A DNA stretch of 64,000 nt from Acanthosepion esculentum (GCA_964036315.1 OZ038488.1:62314754-62378753); one strand, 5' to 3'; shown: positions 1-12,164, counted from the stretch's first letter. Translations and numbers: made by a program. Notes: generated by a model not told the origin, from the letters alone.

Positions 1-373
<373 letters not shown>

Positions 374-387
374 CAGAGAAAGATTTT

Positions 388-433
388 ACAAGTTTCAAAA
401 TAATGCGGTACTGGCTGCCAGGACAATATATGT

Positions 434-487
<54 letters not shown>

Positions 488-515
488 ACCGAGCAGCCAG
501 TACTTTGAAATTTAT
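388..515. repeat. (TA)n tract centred in an imperfect inverted repeat
   Basis: A TA tract (434-485) is flanked by arms that are partly reverse complementary: the left arm contains GTACTGGCTGCC and the right arm GCAGCCAGTAC, each with TTGAC-type sequence next to the tract. The whole could fold as a hairpin with the microsatellite in the loop. It resembles a small foldback element whose centre expanded into TA repeats. Confidence 0.6.
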
Positions 516-1038
516 AAAATCTAAAAACATTTTTTTAGGAAAACGCATTTCGCAAGCACAGTCGCTGTTATCGCTCTTTCCAGTTATAAGGGGGGGGGGT
601 TCTTTCCTAATCTTTTATTTGAAGTAGTATGGTATGTTAACATCTTGATTATGTCATTATTTTCTCTTCAATTTACATGTGTTGTCCAGTTTAGTTGTTG
701 CTGCTGTTGGAAGTCCTCAAGTCATTCGGTTTCTGTTGTTTGAAACAGTTCTTTGTGATTCTCAAGCACCAGGTCACAATGTTCAGACTTCACTCGCTCA
801 AAGCCTTTTATTCGATTGTTCTTAGGAAGCGGTTGTATACTGTTTGGCAGTTTAGGTATATCTGAACGGATTTGGCGCCATGCATGATATCCATACGGCA
901 GTCTCGATCTGACGAGGCTATTCATGAATATGAATCGCGGCAATTTTTTTATTTCTTTGATTCTAAATAAAAAATCTTGAATTTTATATGCTCTTATTTG
1001 TTTCATGATGAAATTAAACATAAACGACATTAATAGCA

Positions 1039-1039
<1 letters not shown>
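486..1039. other. unannotated DNA
   Basis: No recognisable gene. It contains a nine-G run near 590. The open frame on the minus strand depends on the neighbouring microsatellite and resembles no family I recognise. Confidence 0.5.

Positions 1040-1133
<94 letters not shown>
1040..1133. repeat. (CA)n-(TA)n compound microsatellite
   Basis: A CA tract (1041-1095) runs directly into a TA tract (1096-1133). This CA-to-TA junction recurs near 14170 and 60267. Confidence 0.97.
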
Positions 1134-1135
<2 letters not shown>

Positions 1136-3138
1136 CCGATGTCCCCATCTCGGTATAAATGTAAAAGTTTTATTTAGAAGCATTCCGTTCAATAAATTCG
1201 TTTAGTGAGGTAAAAATCAATTCGGAAGAAGACTCATCGTGGTTGAACAACATTATATCTAACACTGAAGTGAGATTTGTCCAGAATGAGTAAATAAAAA
1301 CCCTATTAATTTTCCATAGCAACGATTTCAGTATATTTTCGTCATCATCAGATTTGTTTCGATACGAAGAATCACTGCAAATATGGGTAATTTCTTATCT
1401 TCAACATGACTGCTTGTTTCCGTGTTTCTCAGTTTTTAACACCCAGTAAGTTAACCTCTAAGACTTGTATCGCTTAAACTATTGTTATCTTAAGTAAAAA
1501 AAATAAAAATAAATAAATAAACTACGCGCGAAATATTTAGATTTCGGCATTAAATAACCCATAGAATTTGATATGCTGCTAAACAACAACAGCTACCCAA
1601 TCAAGGTGATGAACGTAGTTCACTACCTTGAACATAGGGGGCGCTACATCCACAATGATGTGTCTATATTGTTAACATCGTCAGAGATACAGCGAGCAGA
1701 AAGGGAATAACGTCATATAATATTAGCGGTGGGCAAGTTAAAGAATACCCAATAAGAACATTACAAGGCGCACGGAATAAAAACAAAGAGAATCGTGCGT
1801 GACTAATCGAGGTGAAATGATTAATATAGGCTTAGGTTCTGTGGCATATATTCGAAACTATTTTGAGACTGTTACACTATATATGTTTTCCTAGTTTTTA
1901 TTATATAGCGTACAGACAAATATGACATGTGTAATAGAGAGAATGATTAACTTGGGACAATATTGCCTTTGGCAATGATGTTTCTGTTTAGAAAAAGCAA
2001 TGCCTTCTAAAAGCTAAACAAAGCATTAAGAAGCAGGAAAATGTCCTTAGCATGTCCATGCCTTGAGATCCTATTGAGACCCAAGACTCAAGTGGAACAT
2101 GTACATACAATTCATCGCTAAAGATGATGGAAAAAAACGGTCGATTCTCTGCACTGGTTTAGTAAGTACATGACTCCTCTTGTTATCCTGCTAACTTTAC
2201 ACGAGACAGATCAGGCACCACTACCATATACGGGAAAGAGCTTGAACATTTTGACATTCACATGACACATCAAAGGCAAGATGGAAACCGCGCGAAAGAT
2301 ATAACGCGCTTGTGTAAATTGTTATCAGAATAGAGACTGGAAGGGATAGTAATATGACGGACACTGCTAAGCGCGACAAAGATAGGAAATCGTCGAGAAC
2401 CATGAACCTCTAGATCAGAGATTATCAACCGCCGTGCCGCGGCACACTCGCCTGCTGAAGGAAAATGGTAGAAGAAGACACGAAATTATGTTTTTTTTTC
2501 TTGATCTTGAATACTAAATATTGGCTTTAGTAAAAAAACTTAATCCTCTTATCCACTGTGTTGGTCGACACATACAATAATATATCTTGGAGGAAAAATA
2601 GCTGCGGATAGGAATGTAATTGGTTCTCACTTCGTTGTCAAACGTTATGAGAGGGAGAGGGAAAAAATATCTGATAAATGTCGATGAAAGTTGTGTCTCA
2701 TATTTTCGCTTGAAACCTATGCCAACGTCACTTTGATTTAAAGAGGAGATAACTCATGTCGCCAGTCTGCGAACTCAAAATTACTGAAAGCCAAATAAGC
2801 TAAAAACAAAAAGAAACTACAAATGACAAACAAAATAAAAATTTTGTCTGCTTTGAAATTCACATATTGTCGGTGTGTTGTAGACAATTTTACAAAAAAG
2901 AAAAAAAAGAAAAAGAAATCAAAGAAAAAAAACCTTCTAGCGATTCTCCTAAGATTTCTACTTATTTTCTGTTTTATTTTATCGACATTATTAACGCCAT
3001 TTCATTCTGTACTAAATTTGCAAAATCGCGCCAAAGACTCATTCGGATGGAAATATAAAGCTTTATGATTTTCAGAAAGATGAAATTGATTTCTTCTCTT
3101 TTGAAAGTTAGCTTTGAAGTACTTCTTAGATTTGAAAT
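1134..3138. other. unannotated DNA with two short repeat relics
   Basis: No gene is supported. Two short relics are visible. Positions 1535-1590 share a motif (TTTCGGCATTAAAT followed by a TTGATATGC block) with 7270-7332. Positions 2417-2460 carry TTATCAACCGCCGTGCCGC, similar to 15646-15690. An A/G-rich stretch at 2890-2935 gives spurious Lys-rich frames. Confidence 0.45.
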
Positions 3139-3235
<97 letters not shown>

Positions 3236-3318
3236 ATATATATATATAATATTTAATATATATATTTAATATACATTTACATATATATATTTAATATATA
3301 TTTATATATATATATATT

Positions 3319-3382
<64 letters not shown>
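3139..3382. repeat. long (TA)n / (TG)n microsatellite block
   Basis: Interrupted TA repeats with internal TTTAATA-type variants (3139-3329) are followed by a pure TG tract (3329-3381). A SINE-C copy begins directly after it. Confidence 0.96.
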
Positions 3383-3384
<2 letters not shown>

Positions 3385-3387
3385 TTT

Positions 3388-3660
3388 ACGTACACGGGTA
3401 AGTGGCTGCGTGGTTAGAACTTTCGCTTTGTGACCATGAGACATGGGCTCAAATCTCACCATGGTCGATTTGACACGAAGTTGATTTCTTGGAGTCCCAA
3501 GTCATCAAACTGCTTTTCACGCTAGAATACGCGCTCTATCGCAGCATAGTTGTAGTATAAACCACAGATGGACTTTGTGGTTGTTAACACAAAATGTGCC
3601 TGACCAGGCGACTGCAATGGGGAATAGGTAGCCGCCCTAATCTGCTAAAAAACAAATGTC
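3388..3660 (+). mobile_element. SINE-C, tRNA-derived SINE copy
   Basis: The head is tRNA-like. An A-box-like GTGGCTGCGTGGTTAGA (about 3402-3418) is followed by GACCATGAGACATGGGCTC and a B-box-like GGGCTCAAATCTC (about 3447-3459). The body continues to an element-like end near 3660 (GTAGCCGCCCTAATC). A second head lies at 38945-39020. The pol III boxes are degenerate, so this is a SINE rather than a working tRNA. The downstream limit is uncertain. Confidence 0.65.
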
Positions 3661-3881
3661 TAATATCATAATGTTTAAATTGTTTTGAACAAACAAGGAC
3701 CCATTCTTAGTTTAAGGGAAACTTTTTGGCCAACACCACATTAGAGTAATCGCTGGAAAAGTGAACAGAACATGAACAAAATCAAATATTAACGGAATAT
3801 ATATGTATTTATACATTTTCCACTTGTCTTAAAATTGCTTCTGTTTCGGATACTATTATACATCCCATACACATCTGTCTG

Positions 3882-3885
3882 TCTG

Positions 3886-3918
<33 letters not shown>

Positions 3919-3929
3919 ATATATATATA

Positions 3930-4007
<78 letters not shown>
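3882..4007. repeat. (TCTG)n-(TC)n-(TA)n microsatellite
   Basis: CTGT and TC repeats (3872-3918) lead into a long TA tract ending near 4007. The following 60 bp (GTGGACATTGCTGTTTTATG) weakly resemble one arm of the foldback at 21870-22006. Confidence 0.93.
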
Positions 4008-4011
<4 letters not shown>

Positions 4012-4165
4012 GGAATGTATATAGGTGGACATTGCTGTTTTATGCTTAATCGCAATTTAATTGAGTCTAATCATCAAAAAATCTCTCGGCGCTGGGTTTT
4101 GACTGAAATATATTTACATACGCTATTTAAGCGATAAGTAAAACATACCTTAAAACTATATGTAT

Positions 4166-4167
<2 letters not shown>

Positions 4168-4220
<53 letters not shown>

Positions 4221-4314
4221 TATCGCACGCATTGAGCTGGCGTTACTAAAACAGTGATCGATGTATTATCGGTGATGCATAATAAGTATATTTATTAATA
4301 TATATGTATATATA

Positions 4315-4364
<50 letters not shown>

Positions 4365-4530
4365 TATATATAGAATTATATATATATGTATATATATATG
4401 AATGTATGTATATTATATTATATATTATGATATTATATTATATACTATTATACATTAAATAATATATTATATAATATTATATATTATAATATTATATTAT
4501 ATAATTACAATTATATTTATATATCTATCT
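4168..4530. repeat. AT microsatellite cluster
   Basis: A pure TA tract (4168-4215), a second at 4300-4380, then imperfect TATTATA repeats to 4530. There is no coding content. Confidence 0.9.
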
Positions 4531-5537
4531 TCAATGCAGTTCAAATTTTGAGGCCATCCCCAGATTTAGCTTGGTATGAACTTAACAGATCTCTTAGAAT
4601 CATTTTAAAGGGAATGGAATCAATTTTTAATTTTATACTTTTGACAAACGTTTGCAACAAATTCCAGGAAATTGTGCTGCAGTATTCAAGGTTAAAGGGG
4701 GATGTTTTGACTAGAGCAAAATTTAATCACAAAATCACTTTTTTCCTTTTCATCACAGGTAAATTTCTAATAAAATATCTTGTCTATATTTTTATTAATG
4801 TATAATCATTTTCTCCTATTTAATGGAAAATAACTCCTTTTGGTTCCAATTAAAAAAAAATTACTAGGGGATTCCGGAAGCTTTTGAATTTTAGTGAATG
4901 TATATGTGTTATTTAAAAAAAAAAGATGTCTCTTTGATGAATCTGTATTCCATAACTAACGCAAATTTTCTTTATATGATTTTTTTTTCTTTTTATTGAT
5001 TTATTTTCCGTTGGGATTATTATAATGTCCCGCAATAATTTGAACATAAAATTGTCTAATGTAGAGATTCAAGCTTTCAAAAGCCATTATTAAAGATTGT
5101 CTATGTAGAAATAAGTATTGTTTCTGTCACGGTTTTTTCATTGTCAATCGTTAGTGGGAGTCATGTCATGTTTTTTCATCTACCGCCCCCCTCGCTTTAG
5201 CTTGTAATGCTTTGTCGTTTTTATTTTCCAACTAACATATAATTGTAGAAAACGGCAAGACACTGCAAACTGATGTATGAAAACATAAAATTAAAAGGCA
5301 ATATTGTATTTTCAACATTATTGAACAATATATGTAACTTTCTGTTCCTGTATTGTTTAACATCTTTCATGAACATTCACAGTGCCAACCTCAGAGATGT
5401 TTATCTGTCTCAGCAAGGAATTCAACGTTGTGCCTTTTGCTATCATGCAAGTATTTTTTAAGTGGGTTCTGCAAAAAAAAAAAAGAATGAAAAGCTGATT
5501 TAAATTTGCTTTTTCAGTTAAATACGCTTACGGTAAA
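4531..5537. other. unannotated DNA
   Basis: No supported feature. Short frames of 60-85 codons occur without recognisable domains, signal peptides or neighbouring exons. Confidence 0.5.
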
Positions 5538-5642
5538 ATCATGCCGAAACACTGGTTCTCGTTTGATAACCTAAGTTAAGCAATGTCCATGTTGGTCAAT
5601 ACTTAGATGGAGGATCGCTTGGGGACATCGGGTACTGTATAG
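5538..5642 (+). pseudogene. 5S rRNA-like sequence (5S-derived repeat)
   Basis: The order and spacing follow animal 5S rRNA. TTCTCGTTTGATAAC matches the TCTCGTCTGATC region, AAGTTAAGCAATGTC matches AAGCTAAGCAGGGTC, GGTCAATACTTAGATGG matches GGTTAGTACTTGGATGG, and GGTACTGTATAG matches the 3' end GGTGCTGTAGGC. It has many substitutions, so it is not a functional 5S gene. Three other 5S-like copies lie on the minus strand at 15280-15365, 61711-61800 and 62669-62780. No tRNA-like module is clear after this copy. Confidence 0.65.
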
Positions 5643-6770
5643 AGAAAACCGGGTATACATCCAGTTGTGTATGGGTCTAGCATGCTCATTCCTTAAAACT
5701 TACATGCTATGGAAACTTACATGCTATTATTAATGGGAGCCGTGAACCCATAATCACGAGTGGAGTCTACAGGACTAAAGAAGATTTCACGTAAATACGA
5801 CACAAATTCCCCAACCAAGTTCGAACACATTTAGATAGGCGAGAAATAAAACTCATGTTATGTTGCCATTTAACGCATGGGCAAATACTACAAATTTCCT
5901 CTTTATTATTCGTAAACAATTATTGTTTACTGACTTCATTACGCCTGACCGTGTGCAGTACTTGTTTGAATCAATCGTTTGCATGTCGAGATGTGCTTAC
6001 AATCGGGAGTGCAAAGAGAATTCCATAATATACGAAAGAGAGATGAAATATCATCGACAGGACCGACTTCAAACTTCAAATATTTGGTAACAGACATATT
6101 CGTTTTGGGAAGTAATTCTAGTTGAAGTATTACTTAAAAGATTATTCCTTCTTGACTCTATTTGCTGGATGATCAACATTTTCCATGACATCATAAAAAC
6201 ATTCCTCTTATATCTTTTTTTACTATCGTCTCTTTTATTTTAAAATATTTTTTATGGTTGATCTTCTTCTATGGTCATTGGATATTTTTGCAAAAAAATT
6301 AATGTTCTGCATATATTTGTCGACGTATCATCATTTAACATGGTGCGATTTAGAAGGTAAAAAGACTCACAAACTCTGCATTGTTGATTTTAATTCTCTG
6401 TGTGTATTTCAACGAAAGATGAAGTAATAATGCCCAGACATCACATCGGACACTGCATGATCACACACTTTTATATTCTAAAACAAGAACTACCTCAGTC
6501 TGTACGGCATGTCAAGAATTATACACAATGAAACATATTAAAAAATTGTAGCGACTTTGCGAAAATCCGTTTAAAATACTACCAAATAACCAACATGAAA
6601 GAACTCTTTCGTGACATTAATCCATATAATATTCTACAATTTCTTAAAGAAATCAAAATGTAATCCAAAATATAACTTCAATAAGACTAAAACATATAAC
6701 GCACATATCACCGCCTTATCTATATGCACAAAAGCTGATTCTCATATACCACGTATTCAATTCTGAAAAT
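5643..6770. other. unannotated DNA
   Basis: No recognised repeat or coding sequence. Short frames carry no family signature. Confidence 0.5.
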
Positions 6771-6771
6771 A

Positions 6772-7250
6772 GAATAATACCTGTATATATCTTTGAGATG
6801 AGGTATTATGATTATTTACATTATATACATTATTCGGACTGTTTTTCTCATCTTCCCATGCCATATTCACAACGTTTCGGCCATTGTACGCTCCGGTTTT
6901 CTTCAGGTGGTTGGAATTTCGAACCGGACGTTTTATTACATCCACCGGGGTAGATTGTTCTAATTCCACGTACCATGCATCTTCCGAATGTCTCAGTTAT
7001 TTCCCTTTACCTCAACTCTCCAAGTTTTGGTTCACCACTGCTGTAGCCTGGTATGGAACTCACAGTTCTTTGGGTCTAGTCACTGGATCTAACCAACGTG
7101 GACAAAATAGAGGGTTCGGTTCGAAATTCCAATCACCTGAAGAAGGCCAGAGCGTAAAAAGGCCGTAACGTTGTGAATATGGCAATGAAGATGATGATCG
7201 CGGACCGAATAATGTAAATAATGTAAATAATCAGAATAATATATATTTTT
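6772..7250. mobile_element. foldback repeat with imperfect inverted arms (possibly Penelope-like or another element terminus)
   Basis: The left arm (about 6790-6925) and right arm (about 7100-7240) are imperfect reverse complements. Both contain CGGTTCGAAATTCCAA-like sequence, then CTGAAGAA, then a G/C stem and AACGTTGTGAATATGGC, and both end in AATAATGTAAATAATG-like sequence. A single arm of the same family occurs at 49480-49660. The CTGANGA...GAAAC spacing is reminiscent of a hammerhead core, but I could not close all three stems. No transposase or reverse transcriptase is visible inside. Confidence 0.55.
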
Positions 7251-7254
7251 ATTA

Positions 7255-7335
7255 CTTCAACGTTCCGAAGAAAATTAAATTTCGGCATTAAATGACCCAC
7301 AAGGACTTGATATGCCACTAAACAAACAAAACAAT
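7255..7335. repeat. short dispersed repeat segment
   Basis: TTTCGGCATTAAATGACCC followed by CTTGATATGCCACTAAACAA also occurs, diverged, at 1535-1590. Looser relatives lie near 16425-16495 and 18870-18930. It is probably the tail of a retroposon family. Confidence 0.5.
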
Positions 7336-7714
7336 CGATCATGGCCGTGTTATTGCTTAAAAGTGATTGCCTAGGTAAATAAATGTGTTAGATATTTGTC
7401 CTTTATACGCAGTCTCCCTTCAGGATGTCTTCGTACATGGCTCTCTGTTGTGGTAGGATCCACCTAATTTGCATAGTGGAGTACTGACGATATAAATATG
7501 GTTGGTACCGGAAGACATGGAGGCGAATACAGAGATCCAACTAGTGACTCTGCCCGACTGCGACTTAGTCAACACATTCTCCAGGAACGGTCTTCCCAGA
7601 AATATACAGAAATACTATATGTAAATATTGTGTACACTTTCTTGTTATAATACATTCTTGTTCTAAGTACCTTTTGTGTTGCATTATTATTCCATGCATT
7701 AGTCGAGATTCAAC
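7336..7714. other. unannotated DNA
   Basis: No gene or clear repeat recognised. Confidence 0.45.
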
Positions 7715-8065
7715 AATGAGTCAAGACCCAACACTCTCTAAAAACTTCTTTGTCTCTATTATCATTAATGGCTCCATACTATCCTCACCACTCTTTGTCC
7801 TGCCATCGATTTCCACAACCTCGTTAGGAAGGTCACTCGATATTTCTATGTTCCTCTTACATTTAATATGCCATGCGATGTTATATTCTCCAGGCCATTT
7901 TTCTTCATTATTCTAAAAATTGTCTCTTTCTGGTTCTAAGTACGGGTGTATGTTGTTTCGCCTATTTTGCTTAAGAATTCCTCGTTGCTCACATGTTTTA
8001 TCTATGGTATTCTCAGCATCACTCTGTAGATCCATATCTTTGCTGACACAGTTATCCTTTTCATA
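7715..8065 (-). pseudogene. LINE-R fragment, C-terminal reverse transcriptase region (degenerate)
   Basis: Read on the minus strand, the interval shows pieces of the region after the RT palm of an RTE-like non-LTR retrotransposon: HVSNEEFLSKIG near 7995-8025, then MKKNGLENIT, then LTRLWKSMAGQRVVRIVW near 7770-7820. The pieces sit in shifted frames with stops. Paralogous fragments occur at 10265-10925, 20420-20610 and 24172-25245. No catalytic residues are present, so this is a dead 5'-truncated copy. The family call rests on motif order only. Confidence 0.6.
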
Positions 8066-8539
8066 TGTAAGCAAATGGTCCATCGTTAATTGTCATATAC
8101 TAACACCAATGTTTGTCAATTATTAAATCAAAATCGAGCAGATACAAGTCAGTATATCCGAAAATCAGCCAGATATTTTCTTCAGATTTTTTTTTTAAAG
8201 ATTTTGTAATGAAAATATTTCATTCGCAATTTGAGTATTTCAAGGTAAAAAGAATCGAACAAGAAAAAGAAGCCAACTGCGTGGTTACGTTTGCAGTAAA
8301 AATGACCGTACTCAACTTGTAATGTTGTCGATATAGGTCGTCTGAGATTTTCGAAGAAGACGTGACTTGCTGTAAGCGCGACGTGACTTCTGAAACCCAC
8401 CCAGAGACACTGTGTGTTTCGTTGTACGAATATAGTTTTGAATCAGTTTCCTTTTCAAATCTCATATCGTTTTCATAAATTTTTTTGTTACTGTTCTACT
8501 TGCCCGTAAACTGTAGGTTTTTTTTTTCTAATTAGTGTC
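8066..8539. other. unannotated DNA
   Basis: No gene recognised. Overlapping short frames on both strands have no coherent domain. Confidence 0.45.
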
Positions 8540-9900
8540 TATTAAAATTAAGATAATACCGAAGTGTTGTCAAAAAGCATGGATACGATTTTAGGAAAGA
8601 ATAAAGTAAAAATAGCAAACAAACAAAACAAAGAAAGATGAAACATGTAATCAGGAAATATGAGGGATAAAGATCGAAACAAAAAAAGAAAGGAAGGTAA
8701 TAAAGAAAACGCTGTTGTAAAGAAGGAAAGAAGAATGGGATGAAGAAAGAAATAAGGAAAGGAAAGCAAGAAAGATAAAAAACAAAAAAGGAAGGGATAA
8801 TGAAAATATACAGAATGAAAAAAAAATAAATGGAGGATAAGTAAGGAAAGAAAAACAAAAATAGATACAAACAAAATAGAAAGAAAATGTAAAGAATGAA
8901 AAGAATAAACTGGACAAATAAATAAAGGAAGAAAATCAAAAAATACACAAAAACAAAAAGAAAGGCAGGAAATAAAGAAAATATAAAGAATGAACGAAGA
9001 ATAAAAGGGATAAAGAAATAAAGACTGAAAAGCAAGAAAGACACAGAAGCAAAAATACAAGGAAAATATAAAGAATGAAAAAGAATTAGATAAGGAAAGA
9101 AAAAGTAAGAAAGATAGAAAACATAAAAGAAAAGAAGGAAATAGCCAGAACCTAATAAAAATCAAGGGGCGATAAAGAAAGGCATAGTTTAAGAAATTAG
9201 AAAAATGAATAAAATATTTCAAATAATGAAGAAGTAAGCATCTATGAAAGAAAGACACAAATACATAAAGAATAAAAACGAGGATTGAAATATAAAGAAA
9301 AATAAACACGAATAAAAACTGATGAACTTGTAAAAACGGACGAGAAACACAGCAGACAATCTTTTAGTAGGGCATATGGAGAAACAACCAAATAATGTAA
9401 AAAGAAAGGTAATTTAATTAAAAATTAAAGAAACAAAAAATTTCAAAATGAAAATAAAACGGAAATATAAAGAAAGAAATATTGAAAACGGGAAATCTTG
9501 GAGATAATGAAAAAAGGAAGGAAACACAAAATAATTCAAAATATTGTAAAGAATGAAAAAAGGAGAAAAATTATAAAGTCTGAAATCAAAACATAAAAGC
9601 TTGTAAAAACTGAAAATGAATTAAAAAAACGAAGACACAGACGAGACATTATAAAGTTTAAAAAAAGAAAGAGCAAATTAATAAAGAAAAAGAAAATATT
9701 AATAAATGAAAGAAAGAAATATTAATAAGAAATAAATGAAAGAAGGAAATGTCAATAAAGAAACAAAAACAAACATGAAACAAAAAAATTGTAAAGTAAA
9801 ATAGTAAAAAAATGTCATAATAAAATGTAAACTTAAGCTAAAAACAAAATAAAAATAATAAATATATAAATAAATATATCATAAGATAAAAGATAAAAAA
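8540..9900. repeat. 1.3-kb purine-biased degenerate satellite
   Basis: The plus strand is overwhelmingly A and G. A weak period is visible: GAAAATATAAAGAATGAA-like motifs recur near 8800, 8883, 8978, 9061 and 9545, roughly 80-95 bp apart at first. Stop codons are rare on the pyrimidine strand, so frames up to about 250 codons open on the minus strand. They are almost only Phe, Leu, Ser, Ile and Tyr and are composition artefacts rather than membrane proteins. Confidence 0.8.
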
Positions 9901-10044
9901 AATATTCCCAACAACGCTACATTCAATGATAAGCTCAAAGTTTTTTGTCAACATTCGAAACTGTTTTCTTCGTGATTTTAAGAAAATAGTTTTGTTACAA
10001 TAAAGATCTTACATTGTCTACCTCAAATAAAAAAAACAACAGTT

Positions 10045-10067
10045 TATACAACAACAACAACAACAAC

Positions 10068-10101
<34 letters not shown>
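10045..10101. repeat. (CAA)n-(TAA)n microsatellite
   Basis: ACAACAACAA repeats run into AATAATAAT repeats. The surrounding 9901-10264 holds nothing else recognisable. Confidence 0.92.
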
Positions 10102-10102
<1 letters not shown>

Positions 10103-10264
10103 GTAAACAATAACAATAAAATCGATTTATCTGTCTCCGTTGTTGCACGAGATATGACCAAATGATTTCTCGATGTTGATTTGACATTGTCTTCTCATTT
10201 TACCGGTTTTCTCAAGCATAGATGTACTTTTAGCAAACACAGAATCAAAATTATTTGCAAAGCA

Positions 10265-10925
10265 TCCATGGTTATATTAACAAGATCTAATTCAATCTCA
10301 TATTTTAAGGACTTTAATTCAAATTTAAACGTACCTTGATTTAAATCCATAAGCAACTTATATCGATTTATGAATATTTTAACTCAAATGTCTAAGTATT
10401 TAATTAGGTTTTCTAAACCTAAGCAGAGTAATAAGAAAAAGGAAAATTTCGCTAGAAACAAGGAAAAGAGTACTAAACTGCTATGTGATATCTGTACTCC
10501 TGTATAGCAATGAGAGCTGAATGATCTCCTCAAAGATGAAGAGGAGACTAGAAACAGCAGAAATGTGGTTCTACAGAAGGATGCTGAGGATACAGTAGAC
10601 TGAACATGTGAGCAACAACAATGTTTTGGAGAAAATGGAAACAAAAAGGAACATAATAATTAACATCAGGATGAGACAGTTGACGTTTCTAGGTCATATA
10701 ATAAGGAAGAAGGATTTAGAAATTCTGATACTGACTGAACAAAAAGAGGTCAAGACGAAAAGAGGGAGATAACGCATACCATACAATGAGCTTGAGTAAA
10801 TGGATGGCGGAGTAGGGCTTAGGAGGAATAAAAGAAAGACAAAGTTTATTAAGAACTACAAAGGAGTGGAAGTTTTGGAGAGCCATGATCGCGTACCTCT
10901 TCATGGGAAAAGGCACACAAAAAAG
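10265..10925 (+). pseudogene. LINE-R fragment, RTE-like post-palm region (degenerate)
   Basis: In one main frame, with interruptions, the plus strand reads ISSKMKRRLETAEMWFYRRM, then HVSNNNVLEKM, then MRQLTFLGHIIRKEDLEIL and NGWRSRA. This is the region C-terminal to the RT palm in RTE/BovB-like non-LTR elements. The catalytic FADD motif, endonuclease and 5' end are absent. The upstream 10265-10400 also matches 24172-24310, so both copies share a longer segment. It ends near GSFGEP before 10925. Stops and frameshifts make it non-functional. Confidence 0.7.
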
Positions 10926-11010
10926 AAGAAACGTTTTAATTCAGATCTATGCATTATTCCAATGCTATACTAGAAAAATTACCGTGAAAATATTTCATGT
11001 TCCTCTTGTA

Positions 11011-11172
11011 CAGGTTGCGGCAGAAATACCCCCGACATATACCTCCCAGAAATACTTCCCACATATTGGTAAGGCATTATCGAGATGAAGACACCTTTGG
11101 CTCTAATATTCCACAATTATGTAATAGGTATTTCCGGGAGTTATAAGTGGGAGGTATTTCTGCCGCACCCTG
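11011..11172. mobile_element. 162-bp TA-flanked MITE with ~47-bp terminal inverted repeats
   Basis: The left end starts TA|CAGGTTGCGGCAGAAATAC and the right end is GTATTTCTGCCGCACCCTG|TA. The arms stay complementary for roughly 47 bp with a few mismatches. TA dinucleotides at 11009-11010 and 11173-11174 fit the target duplication of the IS630/Tc1/mariner superfamily. There is no coding capacity. A possible related end (ATATACCTCCCACCCAC) lies near 11360. Confidence 0.85.
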
Positions 11173-11499
11173 TATAAGAAGCACACCTACACAAAATTTT
11201 AAAGTCGCTTTTCCGAACAATAAGCCTTTCCTATCTTGAAAATTCTATCAATCTCTTCAACAAATTGATTTTATGGAAAATAAAATCACTGCTATATATA
11301 CGAATATGCCACCTGACAACTGCTTCAGCTTTCTAAAGATCTACATAAAAAAACAAAAATATACCTCCCACCCACTATCGATCAGCAAAGTCATAATAAT
11401 TTATCGCATTTAAATTATCAGCAGGTCACTGTACAAACAAATATTTGTTTACATATAATTGTTTTTTCAAATTTATTTTGTTTAAATGTTATTTTTGAT
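11173..11499. other. unannotated DNA
   Basis: AT-rich; nothing beyond the possible MITE-related motif near 11360. Confidence 0.45.
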
Positions 11500-11990
11500 G
11501 GATACTCACATTCGAGTAGAAGTTCTGTTTTTTAATTAAACGGTATTTTTTTATCCAACTACATCTACCGAGAGGTTAGGGGGGCACAAGGGAGTAATGG
11601 ATAGGGGCTCAGATTGAGGAAAAGATCGAATCACTTACGTACTAGTCAGCTTGGGAAAAGGTATGAATCCTCTTTTTCTCTCCTCCAGCTAAGGGTAAAT
11701 AGCAGGAAAGACCGGGTTCTATAGCCTTGGATGGCAACTGGTCTACCGCAGAAAGAAATGGCAACCTACTGCGGAAAAAAATCTGCCTCGTCAGTCATGT
11801 ATCGAAAGACATATGATCGACTAAGCGTGTATTACACATGGCTCATAACTGATTCATATCTACCGACTTGAATATTCGAGAAACTGACAAGATTTCTCGA
11901 ATATTCAGGCTGGATTTGATCCCTATTCTTAAACACAATTGTTTATATAAAAAAATGTCGCCTATCTATGGGGTCTCCTATCAGAGTTGT
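11500..11990 (-). mobile_element. SINE-D body, interrupted by a SINE-A insertion and followed by an inverted fragment
   Basis: 11500-11571 reads as the SINE-D body in reverse (GATGGATACTCACATTCGAG ... ATCTACCGA). It resumes after the inserted SINE-A at 11858 with ATCTACCGACTTGAATATTC, then meets an opposite-orientation SINE-D piece (TTTCTCGAATATTCAGG) at about 11892 across an 8-10 bp loop. This gives a head-to-head arrangement like those at 33528-33740 and 46691-47150. The end near 11990 is approximate. Confidence 0.6.
11572..11857 (+). mobile_element. SINE-A, tRNA-derived SINE with visible target-site duplication
   Basis: The tRNA-like head (GGAGTAATGGATAGGGGCTC) has an A box but has lost its B box. 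It is followed by the family's central block (GGCAACTGGTCTACCGCAG ... ATCTGCCTCGTCAGTCATG) and an end at CATAACTGATTC. The 9-bp ATCTACCGA flanks both sides (11563-11571 and 11858-11866) and is the target-site duplication. The host sequence is a SINE-D copy, so this insertion is the younger. Related copies lie at 13330, 18056, 23860 and 56870. Confidence 0.8.
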
Positions 11991-12164
11991 TTTATGCAAT
12001 GTGAAATTCATTGTCCGCGTACGGCAAAATCCGAAACTCATACGACTGAAGAATTTCAGTTATTGTGCTTTTTTCCTGGTCCGACTCATCCCCAAGAGAG
12101 TCACAGGCTGCTGAGGAGGGGTTTCGAGTCATCAGCTCTAGACTGGTTGCTAACCCAGTTCGTC

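Noticed and set aside
1605..1640. Short near-palindrome around TCAAGGTGATGAAC ... GTTCACTACCTTGA
   Set aside because: Isolated, imperfect, and with no second copy or flanking structure to suggest an element or regulatory site.
8548..9309. 253-codon frame on the minus strand, hydrophobic, looking like a multi-pass membrane protein
   Set aside because: It lies wholly in a purine-biased tract whose complement rarely forms stop codons. Residues are almost only Phe, Leu, Ser, Ile and Tyr, and similar frames open in other phases.
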